Shown here: positions 17,387-25,888 of the stretch, one piece after another
Position numbering within the stretch: the first letter of the stretch is position 1
Layout of the letters: the number at the start of each line of letters is the position of its first letter
Source: Terriglobia bacterium
GTDB taxonomy: Bacteria > Acidobacteriota > Terriglobia > Terriglobales > Acidobacteriaceae
Direction of reading: 5' to 3'
Length of the DNA: 64,000 nt
NCBI GenBank assembly: GCA_021324365.1
Contig: JAJPJE010000100.1
Location: 1-64,000 of the forward strand
Notes under the pieces: model-generated
What the model saw: the letters and a program-made list of their open reading frames with translations, nothing else
What the model was told of the DNA's origin: nothing
Database searches by the model: none
Program-made: the position numbers and the translations under genes

Positions 17387-18040
17387 GTGTCTTGTGAAAT
17401 CTGCCATTCCCGCAAGGAGAAGCGCTTTTGCCCAGCCTTGCACGACCGGATATGCCCGGTCTGCTGCGGCACCGAACGCGAAGTAACTCTTGATTGTCCC
17501 AGCGACTGCGTTTACTTACAGCAGGCGCGCCACAACGAGAAGCCCCGCTCCATCGATCAGGTCGACAAAGAGCTGCTGTTCCTCGCTGTGGATATTCCTG
17601 AGCGTTTCATTTACGAGCGCGAACCGCTGATACTCGGCCTCAGTTTCGGTGTAGCGAAAGCTGCTCGTGCCGATCGAAGCATCAATGACCGCGATGCCAT
17701 CGGCGCGCTGACGAACCTGGCTAAGAGCTACCAGACTCTCGTCGATTCGGGGCTGGTCTATGAATCCGCGACCGCCAGCTTGCCACAACAGGCGATCATT
17801 GCTGAATTGCGCTCTATGGTTGAGGAGTACCGCAAGATCGAGCAGCAGAACCTCGGTTATGCGTCCCTGCGCGACAGCGAGGTGCTGCGCGCACTGGTAT
17901 TTATGGTCCGCATTGCGTTAGGCCGAAATAACGGCCGGCCGAAATCGCGGGCGTATCTCGATTTTCTGTTCAGGCAGTTCCCCGAGCAGAAGTCCGCAGT
18001 CGTGGGACCGGACGAGGGCAGCCGCATTATCGTCCCTTGA
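17387..18040 (+). CDS. Hypothetical protein with an N-terminal cysteine-rich zinc-finger-like domain
   Basis: 217 residues, starting at GTG. The first 40 residues have eight cysteines (CEIC, CPALHDRICPVCC, DCPSDC), consistent with a double zinc knuckle. The remainder is helical and has no motif that I recognise. There is no signal peptide or membrane segment, so it is probably cytoplasmic. Its 3' end overlaps the convergent epimerase gene by 14 bases. Function unknown. Confidence 0.65.
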   Translation: MSCEICHSRKEKRFCPALHDRICPVCCGTEREVTLDCPSDCVYLQQARHNEKPRSIDQVDKELLFLAVDIPERFIYEREPLILGLSFGVAKAARADRSINDRDAIGALTNLAKSYQTLVDSGLVYESATASLPQQAIIAELRSMVEEYRKIEQQNLGYASLRDSEVLRALVFMVRIALGRNNGRPKSRAYLDFLFRQFPEQKSAVVGPDEGSRIIVP

Positions 18041-18941
18041 CCGCTTTCGCTTTTGTCAGCTCAGTGCGAAGCGCCGGGAGAATCTCCGGCAATTGAAACC
18101 GAAATCCCGCTTCTTCCAGGCGTTTTGGCAACACGCGCTGGCTGGCAAGCAGGGTTTCCACTCCCATCTCGCCGAAGAAGAACCTTACCGCGGCGGTTGG
18201 CAGCGGAAACAATGCGGGCCGCCGGACAGCTCTCGCCAGCGCCTTAGTGAACTCGAGATTGGTAACCGGATTGGGCGAAACCAGATTTATGGCTCCACAT
18301 AGCGAATCACTTGCGATGAGCATTTGAATCGCTGAGATGACATCGCTCAACGCGATCCAGCTCCACCATTGGCTGCCGTTTCCCACAATGCCGCCCATTC
18401 CAACATGAAAAGCTGGGAGCATCTTGGGTAGTGCGCCACCTTCTTTCGCCAGCACCAGTCCCATCCTCGCGTGAACAACCCGTATGCCAGCCTGTTCCGC
18501 AGGCTTGGTCGCAGCCTCCCACTGTCTGCACACTTGTGCCAGAAATCCATCACCGGCGCTGCTTTCCTCTGTAAGAGTTTGATCGCCTCGCGATCCGTAG
18601 TAACCGATAGCAGATGCCGACACGAGTGCGCGCGGCGGTGTCTTCATTCGTGCCGCGGCCATCGAAATCGTCTCGGTTCCACGAACACGACTGTTCAGGA
18701 TATGGCTTTTTTTATGATCGCTCCAGCGTCCCGCCACTGTATGCCCCGCCAGGTGCACAATGGTGTCCACGCCCTCAAGCGCGGCCGGATCGAGTTGCCC
18801 ATAGGGGTCCCACTGCAGGTCAGGACCGTCTCGGCCGGGAGCATCTCTACCGACGCGAACAATGTCATCTCCTGCGCTTTTCAGCGCTTTGACCAGCGCC
18901 TTGCCGATCAAACCGCTTGCTCCTGTGACAGCAATCTTCAT
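18027..18941 (-). CDS. TIGR01777-type NAD(P)-dependent epimerase (YfcH/SulA-like SDR)
   Basis: 304 residues with the extended-SDR nucleotide-binding motif at the N-terminus (KIAVTGASGLIGKALVKALK), the characteristic stretch DTIVHLAGHTVAGRWSDHKK, and SASAIGYYGSRGD where the catalytic Tyr would lie. The C-terminus carries the family tail (LASQRVLPKRLEEAGFRFQL). Members are of unsettled function; E. coli YfcH and plant giant-chloroplast proteins are relatives. The ATG at 18941 starts directly at the Rossmann strand. Confidence 0.85.
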   Translation of the reverse strand: MKIAVTGASGLIGKALVKALKSAGDDIVRVGRDAPGRDGPDLQWDPYGQLDPAALEGVDTIVHLAGHTVAGRWSDHKKSHILNSRVRGTETISMAAARMKTPPRALVSASAIGYYGSRGDQTLTEESSAGDGFLAQVCRQWEAATKPAEQAGIRVVHARMGLVLAKEGGALPKMLPAFHVGMGGIVGNGSQWWSWIALSDVISAIQMLIASDSLCGAINLVSPNPVTNLEFTKALARAVRRPALFPLPTAAVRFFFGEMGVETLLASQRVLPKRLEEAGFRFQLPEILPALRTELTKAKAVKGR

Positions 18942-19055
18942 GTGTCCCTCAGGAAGATAGTACGAAAGGACCGCCTACCGCATCGGCCCAAATGTGTATT
19001 GTCCTTCTCGATTCGGGTGCTTGCCAGCGGCGCTTCCGGGCGTAAAGTACTTGTT

Positions 19056-19634
19056 ATGCGTTGTTGCCGTGTTTTGCTGTTGCTGGTTATCTTTGCCCCG
19101 CACGCCTTTTCGCAGCAAGTCTCAGCGCCGAAACAGGCCGAAGCGTCGGTTCCAAACTTACAGGCAATCATCGAGACTCAGTTTGGCCCCGGATACAAGC
19201 TCGATCCGGATTTCACCCCGCAGCTCGGTGATTTCGACGGCGACGGCGAGCAGGACATCGCCGTGGTCGCCATTGGTGGTAGTCCACTCGGCGGTGCCTC
19301 GGGATACAACTACAAGGTACAGGACCCTTATAACGGCTATTTCGGCTGGGGCAATCCAAGGATTACCTCGCAATTCGGCAGCGTTGACGGTGGCCCACCG
19401 CGACGCATCCTGATCATCCATTCATGGCAGAAGCCGACACCTAAGGCAAAGTACGTGTTGATCAACGTGCCGTTTGAAAAGTGGGGTATCAACAAAAAGG
19501 TTTTCAAAAAGAAGCTGATCAATATCATCGAAATCCAGGAATCCAGCGGCATGGGCGCCATTGTTGTATTTGATGGAAAGAAGTATCGCTGGGAACCCGG
19601 CGATGCGGATATGAGCGACAGTCCGAGAGCGTAG
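19056..19634 (+). CDS. Exported hypothetical protein with one FG-GAP-like motif
   Basis: The start ATG at 19056 opens a signal peptide (MRCCRVLLLLVIFAPHAFSQ); the longer open frame from 18471 overlaps the opposite gene and has no support. The mature part of 192 residues includes DFDGDGEQDIAVV, an Asp-rich calcium-loop/FG-GAP repeat unit, and later VLINVPFEKWGINKK. Probably periplasmic or secreted. The family is not recognised beyond the motif. Confidence 0.65.
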   Translation: MRCCRVLLLLVIFAPHAFSQQVSAPKQAEASVPNLQAIIETQFGPGYKLDPDFTPQLGDFDGDGEQDIAVVAIGGSPLGGASGYNYKVQDPYNGYFGWGNPRITSQFGSVDGGPPRRILIIHSWQKPTPKAKYVLINVPFEKWGINKKVFKKKLINIIEIQESSGMGAIVVFDGKKYRWEPGDADMSDSPRA

Positions 19635-19684
19635 AAACGATCCTGATAAGTTGACTAATCCTGCTCAGGCCGGATAATCGGAAC

Positions 19685-20338
19685 ATGGTTCCGACCCTGA
19701 GTCGTCGCGCCTTGCTGATTCTCCTCCTAAGTGGAGCCCTGCTAACCTACGCCTCGAAGCAGTTCGTGATGCCGGTTGCGCGTGAGGCACAGACCTACCC
19801 CGCCCACGATGTTCACGGCAACGAAAACGTCACGGTCGCGGCAGACCCGTACGACACAGAAGGCAAGGCTTCGGTATTCACGCAGAAATACGCGCAGAAC
19901 CAGATTCTGCCGATCTTTGTGGTGGTGACCAATGGTGGCGATCAGCCAATCGCCCTTGAGAACATGACACTGCAACTCGTTACTCAGAACGATTCCAAGA
20001 TTCAGCCCGCGAACCTTGACGATCTTTACCGTCGATTTTCTAAGCTCAAGAGTCGCGGCGATGAACCCCGACGCAATCCCTTACCCGTTCCGTTCCCGAA
20101 GAAAGGCCCGCAGGCTGGAGTGAACTCGAAAGCCATCAACGAGTTCAATGCAGCCATGTTCCGGGCACGGGCCGTCGAACCACACTCCAGCCATGCAGGC
20201 TTCTTCTTCTTCGATATTGAGGGTATCTCCCAACCTCTGACTGGCGCTCACCTGTATGTAACCGGTATTCATGACAACAATGGCCAGGAATTAATGTATT
20301 TGGACATCCCTTTGGACAAGTACCTGGACTCGAAATAG
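19685..20338 (+). CDS. Exported or membrane-anchored hypothetical protein
   Basis: 217 residues with an N-terminal hydrophobic signal or anchor (RRALLILLLSGALLTYASKQ). The mature region has a beta-sandwich look (ILPIFVVVTNGGDQPIALEN) and a later ELMYLDIPLDKYL. The gene begins 50 bases after the previous exported protein, in the same direction, so the two may be cotranscribed. I do not recognise the family. Confidence 0.6.
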   Translation: MVPTLSRRALLILLLSGALLTYASKQFVMPVAREAQTYPAHDVHGNENVTVAADPYDTEGKASVFTQKYAQNQILPIFVVVTNGGDQPIALENMTLQLVTQNDSKIQPANLDDLYRRFSKLKSRGDEPRRNPLPVPFPKKGPQAGVNSKAINEFNAAMFRARAVEPHSSHAGFFFFDIEGISQPLTGAHLYVTGIHDNNGQELMYLDIPLDKYLDSK

Positions 20339-20478
20339 CCTGCAGCCAGCCAATTTCGGCCAGTTGGCATTTTGCTCGGCCCTGCGACTACAATATCTCC
20401 GTCGGCATCAAAATGCTGAGCCCTTTTGTGGGGTGGTCAGGCGGTATCCGCCTCGGGTGGAACTGCACTGGAGGTGTT

Positions 20479-21369
20479 GTGAGCATTACTTCAATAGGCG
20501 ATTCTCGTCCAAAAATTACGACCGCGACTCTCGCTGCGCGGAAATCCAATGGACAATTGATTACCTGCCTGACAGCGTACGACTACGCCACCGCGCGACT
20601 TGTTGACGAGGCTGGGATTGACGTCATCTTGGTCGGCGACTCCCTCGCCCAAGTGGTACTCGGCTACGACAGCACGCTGCCGGTTACTGTCGACGAAATG
20701 CTTCATCACACCCGTGCTGCGCGGCGGGCCGTTAAGCGCGCTCTGCTCGTCGCCGACATGCCCTACGGCTCGTATCATGTCTCGCCTGAAGATGCGGTGC
20801 GCAATGCATCGCGGTTTCTAAAAGAAGCTGGGGCGGAGGCCGTCAAACTCGAAGGCGGTGAGAAACGCATCGACGATGTTCGCCGCCTCATCGACGCCGA
20901 GATCCCCGTCATGGGCCACATCGGCTTGACCCCACAGTCGGTGCATGCCATGGGCGGTTACAAAGTCCAGGGAAAGACATTGAACGCCGTCGAGCAACTC
21001 ATGCGTGATGCTGTGGCTCTTGATCACGCCGGCGCATTTTCCATCGTTCTGGAAGGAATTCCGAGGGAAGTCGCAGCGATGATCACCGAAGAAGTTTCGG
21101 TGCCGACGATTGGGATAGGCGCGGGTCCGGACTGCGATGGCCAGGTACTGGTGATACACGACCTGCTTGGAATGACCTTCCATCCAGCGGCAAAGTTCGT
21201 GCGGCGTTATGCCGATGCTTGCGCCGTGGTTTCCCAGGCGATCGAATCGTTCAAGCAGGATGTGCTCGAAGGTAATTATCCCTCTGACAGCGAGTCGTAT
21301 CACCTCCCGAAAGACACGGCTGCCGCGCTCGATACCATCCAGGAACGCAAACGCGCCATGTCGAAATAG
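20479..21369 (+). CDS. panB: 3-methyl-2-oxobutanoate hydroxymethyltransferase PanB
   Basis: PanB makes ketopantoate from 2-oxoisovalerate and 5,10-methylene-THF, the first step of pantothenate synthesis. Family signatures are TAYDYATARLVDEAGIDVIL, VGDSLAQVVLGYDSTLPV (metal-binding Asp), MPYGSY and GIGAGPDCDGQVLVIHDLLG. The start is taken as GTG 20479, preceded by GGAGG at 20470-20474; this gives 296 residues and the usual length. The open frame extends upstream to 20413, where a TACAAT box (20389-20394) and a GGCGGTATCCGCC hairpin (20440-20452) suggest untranslated leader. panC follows after 32 bases. Confidence 0.95.
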   Translation: MSITSIGDSRPKITTATLAARKSNGQLITCLTAYDYATARLVDEAGIDVILVGDSLAQVVLGYDSTLPVTVDEMLHHTRAARRAVKRALLVADMPYGSYHVSPEDAVRNASRFLKEAGAEAVKLEGGEKRIDDVRRLIDAEIPVMGHIGLTPQSVHAMGGYKVQGKTLNAVEQLMRDAVALDHAGAFSIVLEGIPREVAAMITEEVSVPTIGIGAGPDCDGQVLVIHDLLGMTFHPAAKFVRRYADACAVVSQAIESFKQDVLEGNYPSDSESYHLPKDTAAALDTIQERKRAMSK

Positions 21370-21401
21370 TTCGGCGTCCCTAGCCTCCGGGATTCGGATG
21401 T

Positions 21402-22310
21402 GTGAAACGAAAACTAATGCCTACCGCCTCGGCTTCAATTCGCATCATCGACACTCCCGAACAGATGCATTCTCTGTCCGGTGAAATACGGAGTTCCGGA
21501 CGCCGCCTGGGACTGGTCCCGACAATGGGGGCTCTCCACGAGGGCCATCTCTCCCTGATGCGGTTGGCGCGGGCTCAATGTGACGTGGTAGCCGCTTCGA
21601 TCTTCGTGAACCCACTGCAGTTCGGTCCGAATGAAGATTTCGACAAGTATCCTCGAACGTTCGAAAGCGATTGTCACAAGCTCGAAGCTGAAAAAGTCAG
21701 CCTGCTGTTTGCCCCCACCACCGAGGCCATGTATCCGCCCGGCGCGAAAACATTTGTCGAAGTTGGCGAAATCAGCGATCGCCTCGATGGCCGCTCCCGT
21801 GCCGGTCACTTTCGCGGTGTAGCGACCGTAGTCACAAAGCTGTTCACGATTGTGCAACCCGATGTCGCTTTCTTTGGACAAAAAGATGCCGCGCAGGTCG
21901 CGATCATTCAGCGCCTCGTGCGCGATCTGAACCTGGACGTCAGGATCGTGGTTGCGCCGATCGTCCGCGAATCCGACGGACTTGCCATGAGTTCCCGCAA
22001 CGCCTATCTAAGTCCACAGGAACGAAAGCAGGCACCGGTACTGTATCGGGCACTCATGCGCGTGCAGAAGCTTGCCGATCAGGGCGAACGCAATACTGCT
22101 AAGCTGATCGCTAGTGGCAAAGCAGTCATCGCTGAGGAACCCGGCGTTCGCCTGGACTATTTCGAGATCGTCGATCCACAGACACTTCAAGGCGTAAGCG
22201 ACTTACGCTCAGGAGCGCTCGTCGCGGTCGCGGCATACGTCGGAACTACAAGACTGATCGACAACGTGCTGCTCAGTGGAGGCGGTGAAGTTCGGACGAG
22301 CTTACGCTAG
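21402..22310 (+). CDS. panC: Pantothenate synthetase PanC
   Basis: PanC joins pantoate and beta-alanine with ATP to give pantothenate, using the ketopantoate-derived product of PanB. The 302-residue protein has the nucleotidyltransferase HxGH motif in MGALHEGHLSLM, the pantoate-binding VNPLQFGPNEDFDKYPRT, and the KMSK-like MSSRNAYLSPQER. The start is GTG 21402; an in-frame ATG at 21417 would also fit. panD and panE are not in the window. Confidence 0.95.
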   Translation: MKRKLMPTASASIRIIDTPEQMHSLSGEIRSSGRRLGLVPTMGALHEGHLSLMRLARAQCDVVAASIFVNPLQFGPNEDFDKYPRTFESDCHKLEAEKVSLLFAPTTEAMYPPGAKTFVEVGEISDRLDGRSRAGHFRGVATVVTKLFTIVQPDVAFFGQKDAAQVAIIQRLVRDLNLDVRIVVAPIVRESDGLAMSSRNAYLSPQERKQAPVLYRALMRVQKLADQGERNTAKLIASGKAVIAEEPGVRLDYFEIVDPQTLQGVSDLRSGALVAVAAYVGTTRLIDNVLLSGGGEVRTSLR

Positions 22311-22350
22311 TAGTCAGTCGTGAAGGTGTAGAGCCACGCCGAGCAACGCA

Positions 22351-22372
22351 ATCAGCACTGAGTTGCTGATTC
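22351..22372. terminator. Hairpin between convergent panC and the glycosylase gene
   Basis: AATCAGCA (22351-22358) pairs perfectly with TGCTGATT (22365-22372) around a 6-base loop. It has no U tract on either strand, so it is only a weak candidate bidirectional terminator. Confidence 0.35.
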
Positions 22373-22375
22373 CCA

Positions 22376-23035
22376 CTAATCAACCGCTCTTTTCGACACG
22401 AACGCATTTCCCGCGATTACGAATCTCAGTTCTTCGTGAGCCGCCTTGGTAATTCCGATCCGCGGAGTTCTGACGATCTTCTCTGGTCGAAACCCATCAT
22501 CCACAATGCGCAGGTCCGAAGCGATTGAGGTCAGGTCTTTGTCATTATCGCGTTCTCGAGTGATCCCAAACGCTTCAGCGAGACGCCCCGGGCCGGACGT
22601 CAGCAGCCGCACCTGGCTGACCCGTTTCAGATCTGACTCCAATCCGCGCGCGCCCGCCATCTCGGCAAGTCCAGCCACAGGTTCTAGTGCACGGAACAGC
22701 ACGCTTCCGGCCTTCCCCTCTGGCTCACACGACACATTCAAGCAATAGTGATTCCCATAAATGAAGTAGACATAGGCATGTCCTGGGGGGCCGAACAGCA
22801 CGAAATTGCGCGCTGTCTTCCCGGCAGCGGCATGGGCTGCGGGATCATTGATGCCGAGATACGCTTCGACTTCCACGATTCGCCCCGCTCGAATCCGGCC
22901 GTGCTCCTTGCGTACCAGAATCTTGCCGAGAAGCTCCCGCGAGGCGGTGACTGCATCCCGTGCGTAGAACGCTTTTGCAATAGGTGCCAGCGTCGCGAAT
23001 GAAAATACCTGCTGTTTGCGCGCTGGCGTTTGCAT
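22376..23035 (-). CDS. mpg: 3-methyladenine (alkyladenine) DNA glycosylase, AAG/MPG family
   Basis: This monofunctional glycosylase removes alkylated and deaminated purines in base excision repair. Family marks are FYARDAVTASRELLGKILVR, the active-site strand GRIVEVEAYLGINDPAAHA with its catalytic Glu, and GHAYVYFIYGNHYCLNVSCE. I take ATG 23035 as start, giving 219 residues. The longer reading from GTG 23062 begins inside the terminator hairpin of the upstream bcp gene (23042-23071). Confidence 0.88.
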   Translation of the reverse strand: MQTPARKQQVFSFATLAPIAKAFYARDAVTASRELLGKILVRKEHGRIRAGRIVEVEAYLGINDPAAHAAAGKTARNFVLFGPPGHAYVYFIYGNHYCLNVSCEPEGKAGSVLFRALEPVAGLAEMAGARGLESDLKRVSQVRLLTSGPGRLAEAFGITRERDNDKDLTSIASDLRIVDDGFRPEKIVRTPRIGITKAAHEELRFVIAGNAFVSKRAVD

Positions 23036-23041
23036 TGGGGA

Positions 23042-23071
23042 AAAAACTGGCCCGTTCAGCACGGAACGGGC
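23042..23071 (-). terminator. Rho-independent terminator of bcp
   Basis: On the minus strand GCCCGTTC (23071-23064) pairs with GAACGGGC (23057-23050) around a 6-base loop, followed by CAG and six Ts. It lies about 60 bases after the bcp stop and ends just before the glycosylase ATG. Confidence 0.75.
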
Positions 23072-23102
23072 TGATGCTCCTAAACGGGATTTGCCGGTGC
23101 CT

Positions 23103-23128
23103 CACATCTGCCTGTGTTGGCAGATGTG
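23103..23128. terminator. Perfect 10-base hairpin just after the bcp stop codon
   Basis: CACATCTGCC (23103-23112) and GGCAGATGTG (23119-23128) are perfect inverted repeats around a 6-base loop, 6 bases after the bcp stop. No T run follows. It may protect the mRNA 3' end or act together with the terminator at 23042. Confidence 0.5.
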
Positions 23129-23133
23129 GAAAT

Positions 23134-23589
23134 CTATTTCTTCAAGGCCCCCAGCACTTCTTCCGCATGTCCTTCCGGCTTTACCTTTTCGAATACGTGC
23201 TTGACCTTGCCATCCGGACCGATGATGAACGTGCTCCGCTCCACGCCCATTACCTTCTTGCCATACATGTTCTTCTCTTTCAGAACGCCGTAGGCAGTCG
23301 CGACTTTCTTGTCTTCGTCGCCAAGCAGCTGGAAAGGAATTTTGAACTTGTCGGCGAACTTCTTCTCATCTTTGGGAGTGTCAGGCGAGACGCCCAGAAT
23401 CACCACACCTTGTTTTTTAAATTTGCTGTATTCGTCGCGAAACTCGGACGCTTCTATCGTTCAACCTGGCGTGTCTGCTCGAGGAAAGAAGTAGAGGACG
23501 ACCGTTTTCCCCTGCAGGTCTTTGAGTGATACCTTATTTCCATCCTGATCAGGCAAAGAAAAGTCAGGAGCCTTATCATTGATGTTCAT
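23134..23589 (-). CDS. bcp: Bcp/PrxQ peroxiredoxin with selenocysteine read through UGA
   Basis: This thiol peroxidase reduces hydroperoxides. The frame starts at ATG 23589 (MNINDKAPDFSLPDQDGNKV) and reaches TGA at codon 43 (23463-23461), in YFFPRADTPG-U-TIEASEFRDE. It then runs on through VVILGVSPDTPKDEKKFADK to a TAG at 23134, 151 residues in all. Sec43 is exactly at the peroxidatic cysteine of the TPGCT motif. The usual second cysteine five residues later is Ser48, so it would act as a one-Cys (one-Sec) type. A SECIS-like hairpin follows the UGA. Without Sec decoding the gene looks like two fragments. It is divergent from the gene at 23612 with 22 bases between the starts. Confidence 0.9.
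23433..23450 (-). promoter_or_regulatory. Putative bacterial SECIS hairpin in bcp
   Basis: On the minus strand CGTC (23450-23447) pairs with GACG (23436-23433), then CGA pairs with TCG around the loop GTT, with a single bulged C: seven base pairs. The loop G lies 18 bases after the UGA at 23463-23461. Geometry and spacing match the hairpin in selD. Confidence 0.65.
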
Positions 23590-23611
23590 GGGTGTTCTTT
23601 CTCCCTCGCCA

Positions 23612-25120
23612 ATGAAGATACTACAGCGCTGCCTGATGGCGGCCATCACCCTGGTTGCAGTTTCTGGCCTGCTCTCCCATGGCTGGGCACAATCGATTCG
23701 GAAGAAGACCAGCAAGGGACCGAGAGCGGTCGCCATACTCGAATGGGGCGCAAAAGGACCTCGCCTCATTCCCGTGTCCATCATGGTCGACGGCAAGTTC
23801 TACGATGCCGGCATCTACCTCGCCGACCCGGTTCCCATGGCGCTCGATCCGGGCAATGTTTACGAAGTACAGAAGTCTGGTGATCCTGCTGGCCTTTTCA
23901 CGATCAACTCCGTCATGCAGGAGCAAAACGGTCCTCCGTTCTACGGGATTGGCAAGTTCACGACGCAAGCCGAGGTCCAGGCGGCCGCTAACAAAGCCGC
24001 AGCCGCCAAAGCCAAGGCTGCCGAAAGAGCTTCACGACACAACTCGGATGACTCCGGGCCTCCTCGCCTGCGTCGCGCACATAGTGCACCCATGCCGCAA
24101 CCCGGTCCAAATCCGCCGAGTACACCACCCGGCACCCCTCCAGGCATGCCGCCGGGAGCCCCACCTATGGGTGGTCCACCTATTCCGCAGACCTCGCCAC
24201 CTCCCTCTTCAGGTCCTACAGGCACGGGCGACGACAGCGGCGGTGATCGTCCCACAATGAAGCGTCCCAAGCAGACTTCATCGCCGAGTTCCACGCCCGA
24301 TGATACAGGCGACGACAGCGACACGGAGCGGCCTACTCTGAAAAAGCAGGCACCGACGGCTCCGCCTTCCGTGCCTCCTGCTGCAACGAACTCCAGCAAC
24401 GGCTCCACGAATGACAGCGATCGGCCAGTGCTCAAGCGCGGTACGGAAGGCCGGCAAGCCGAAAGCATCAAGGGACCGGCTTCGCCAGTTCCCTCACCTT
24501 CAGCCCCGAAAGGAATGAACCGGACCGAGGTCGCCGTTTCCGATCCGAATATCGCTCCACCTCACCCTTTCAAGTGGGTAGGTAGTCCAGATGTCGAGAA
24601 GCAAAACGAAGACGGGACTCGGCAGTTAGCATTACAGGCCGTGCGAGATTACGCAGTCAAACACCCCGGCGCGCGCCCCGGTTCCACGCTCCAGGACGTA
24701 GAGGTCCGTGAGTTCGATTTAGACTTCAGTAACGAAGCGGTGGTCGTCTTGAGTGCAACCGTTCCGCAAGAATCTGCGACTCCATCACGTGCTGCTCGTC
24801 GTAAGTCTCCTGGTTCCAAGTCTTCGCAGGAAGTCCCTACTGGCTCAGCAAGTCCCAAGACTGATTTCTATGTCACTGTGGTAGCTCGTCAGAATTATGA
24901 CGGCACCATGCGCAAGGTATTCGCGCTGGCGACAGACGGCAGCCACTTGGATGTTTACCCACGACTGGAGTTGATCGATGCCGTCGACGCTGACGGCAGC
25001 GGTCGGGGCGAGTTGCTCTTCCGCCAGATCTCAGACAGCGGAACGAGCTACGCCATCTATCGCGTGGGAGTGGAAACCATGACGGCGCTCTATAACAGCG
25101 GCGCTCCCCTCCAGCAGTAA
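23612..25120 (+). CDS. Exported proline-rich hypothetical protein with repeated RP-x-[ML]-K motifs
   Basis: About 502 residues from ATG 23612, which begins a signal peptide (ILQRCLMAAITLVAVSGLLS, cleavage near GWAQ). The N-terminal domain (about 30-115) has VAILEWGAKGPRLIPVSIMV. An Ala/Lys-rich helix and a long Pro/Ser/Asp-rich disordered region follow. That region repeats short acidic-then-basic motifs: DSGGDRPTMKRP, DSDTERPTLKK, DSDRPVLKR and a degenerate DDSGPPRLRR. The C-terminal domain (about 310-500) is beta-rich, with VDADGSGRGELLFRQ. Probably periplasmic. I do not recognise a function. Confidence 0.7.
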   Translation: MKILQRCLMAAITLVAVSGLLSHGWAQSIRKKTSKGPRAVAILEWGAKGPRLIPVSIMVDGKFYDAGIYLADPVPMALDPGNVYEVQKSGDPAGLFTINSVMQEQNGPPFYGIGKFTTQAEVQAAANKAAAAKAKAAERASRHNSDDSGPPRLRRAHSAPMPQPGPNPPSTPPGTPPGMPPGAPPMGGPPIPQTSPPPSSGPTGTGDDSGGDRPTMKRPKQTSSPSSTPDDTGDDSDTERPTLKKQAPTAPPSVPPAATNSSNGSTNDSDRPVLKRGTEGRQAESIKGPASPVPSPSAPKGMNRTEVAVSDPNIAPPHPFKWVGSPDVEKQNEDGTRQLALQAVRDYAVKHPGARPGSTLQDVEVREFDLDFSNEAVVVLSATVPQESATPSRAARRKSPGSKSSQEVPTGSASPKTDFYVTVVARQNYDGTMRKVFALATDGSHLDVYPRLELIDAVDADGSGRGELLFRQISDSGTSYAIYRVGVETMTALYNSGAPLQQ

Positions 25121-25137
25121 CAGCTTGCGATTGCGTT

Positions 25138-25800
25138 CTATTCTCGGCAGATCGCAAACGCTCTTACCGGGAAAGATGTTCCTCCGACAATTGCAGGCGG
25201 CGCGGCAAAGAAACGAAAATTGCGCCCCTGCAATTGATCCAACCCCCGCAGATGTTCCACGACCGGAATCCCCGCCGCCAGCAACTTCGTATGCGCCGGG
25301 CGCTCGGGATCGTTCATGTCATCGATGTTCGCGCAATCGATGCCCACCAGCGCCGCTCCAGCATGCACCAGAAGGTCGCAGGCACTTCCGGTAAGAAACG
25401 GGCCGGAGCGGAAATAATCGTCACCCCACCGGCTGGACCATCCTGTTCGCACCAGCACCGCTTTGTTACGAATGCGATCGGAACGAATGCCGTGAAATGC
25501 GTTCTCATCGATTGCTCCGTCCTCGGCTGCCGATACCAGAAAGCCGGGCAGGTCTACTAACTTCTTAAGCGCAAGGTTTGCAAGATCCGCACCCTCCGGG
25601 TGGCGGTGAAAAGGCGCATCTACATACGTCCCAGTGTTGCCGCCAAATTCGTAGCTTGCGATCTGAAACGTGACACCGCAAGCATAGTGCGCATGCTTGG
25701 GTGTGTCCTGGTGACTGAGGAAAACGTGAAACTTAGGTTCCGGAAGACCCGGATACGATGGCATCTCTGGTTCCAGACGATGACTGAGATCAATGATCAT
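25138..25800 (-). CDS. Cyclase family protein (kynurenine formamidase-like metal hydrolase)
   Basis: 220 residues of the Cyclase/KynB family: MIIDLSHRLEPEMPSYPGLP at the N-terminus, then the metal-binding motif GTYVDAPFHRHPEG (H-x-x-x-D-x-H type, with Tyr where His is common in GTHVDAP), and LVGIDCANIDD near the C-terminus. Members hydrolyse N-formylkynurenine or similar amides. With no tryptophan-catabolism neighbour, the substrate cannot be assigned. The start at 25800 overlaps only non-coding sequence of the next gene. Confidence 0.8.
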   Translation of the reverse strand: MIIDLSHRLEPEMPSYPGLPEPKFHVFLSHQDTPKHAHYACGVTFQIASYEFGGNTGTYVDAPFHRHPEGADLANLALKKLVDLPGFLVSAAEDGAIDENAFHGIRSDRIRNKAVLVRTGWSSRWGDDYFRSGPFLTGSACDLLVHAGAALVGIDCANIDDMNDPERPAHTKLLAAGIPVVEHLRGLDQLQGRNFRFFAAPPAIVGGTSFPVRAFAICRE

Positions 25801-25888
25801 GCAGCGATCTTACAATGGGACACGCAGACAACAGCAGGCCTATGAAGTCGCGCAAACTCCCGGTAAGTGTTTAAACTGTTATCGACTC

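Noticed and set aside
19388..19402. GGTGGCCCACC string in the gene at 19056, similar to the in-gene palindromes
   Set aside because: It encodes ordinary GGPPRR residues with no hairpin arms; probably chance.
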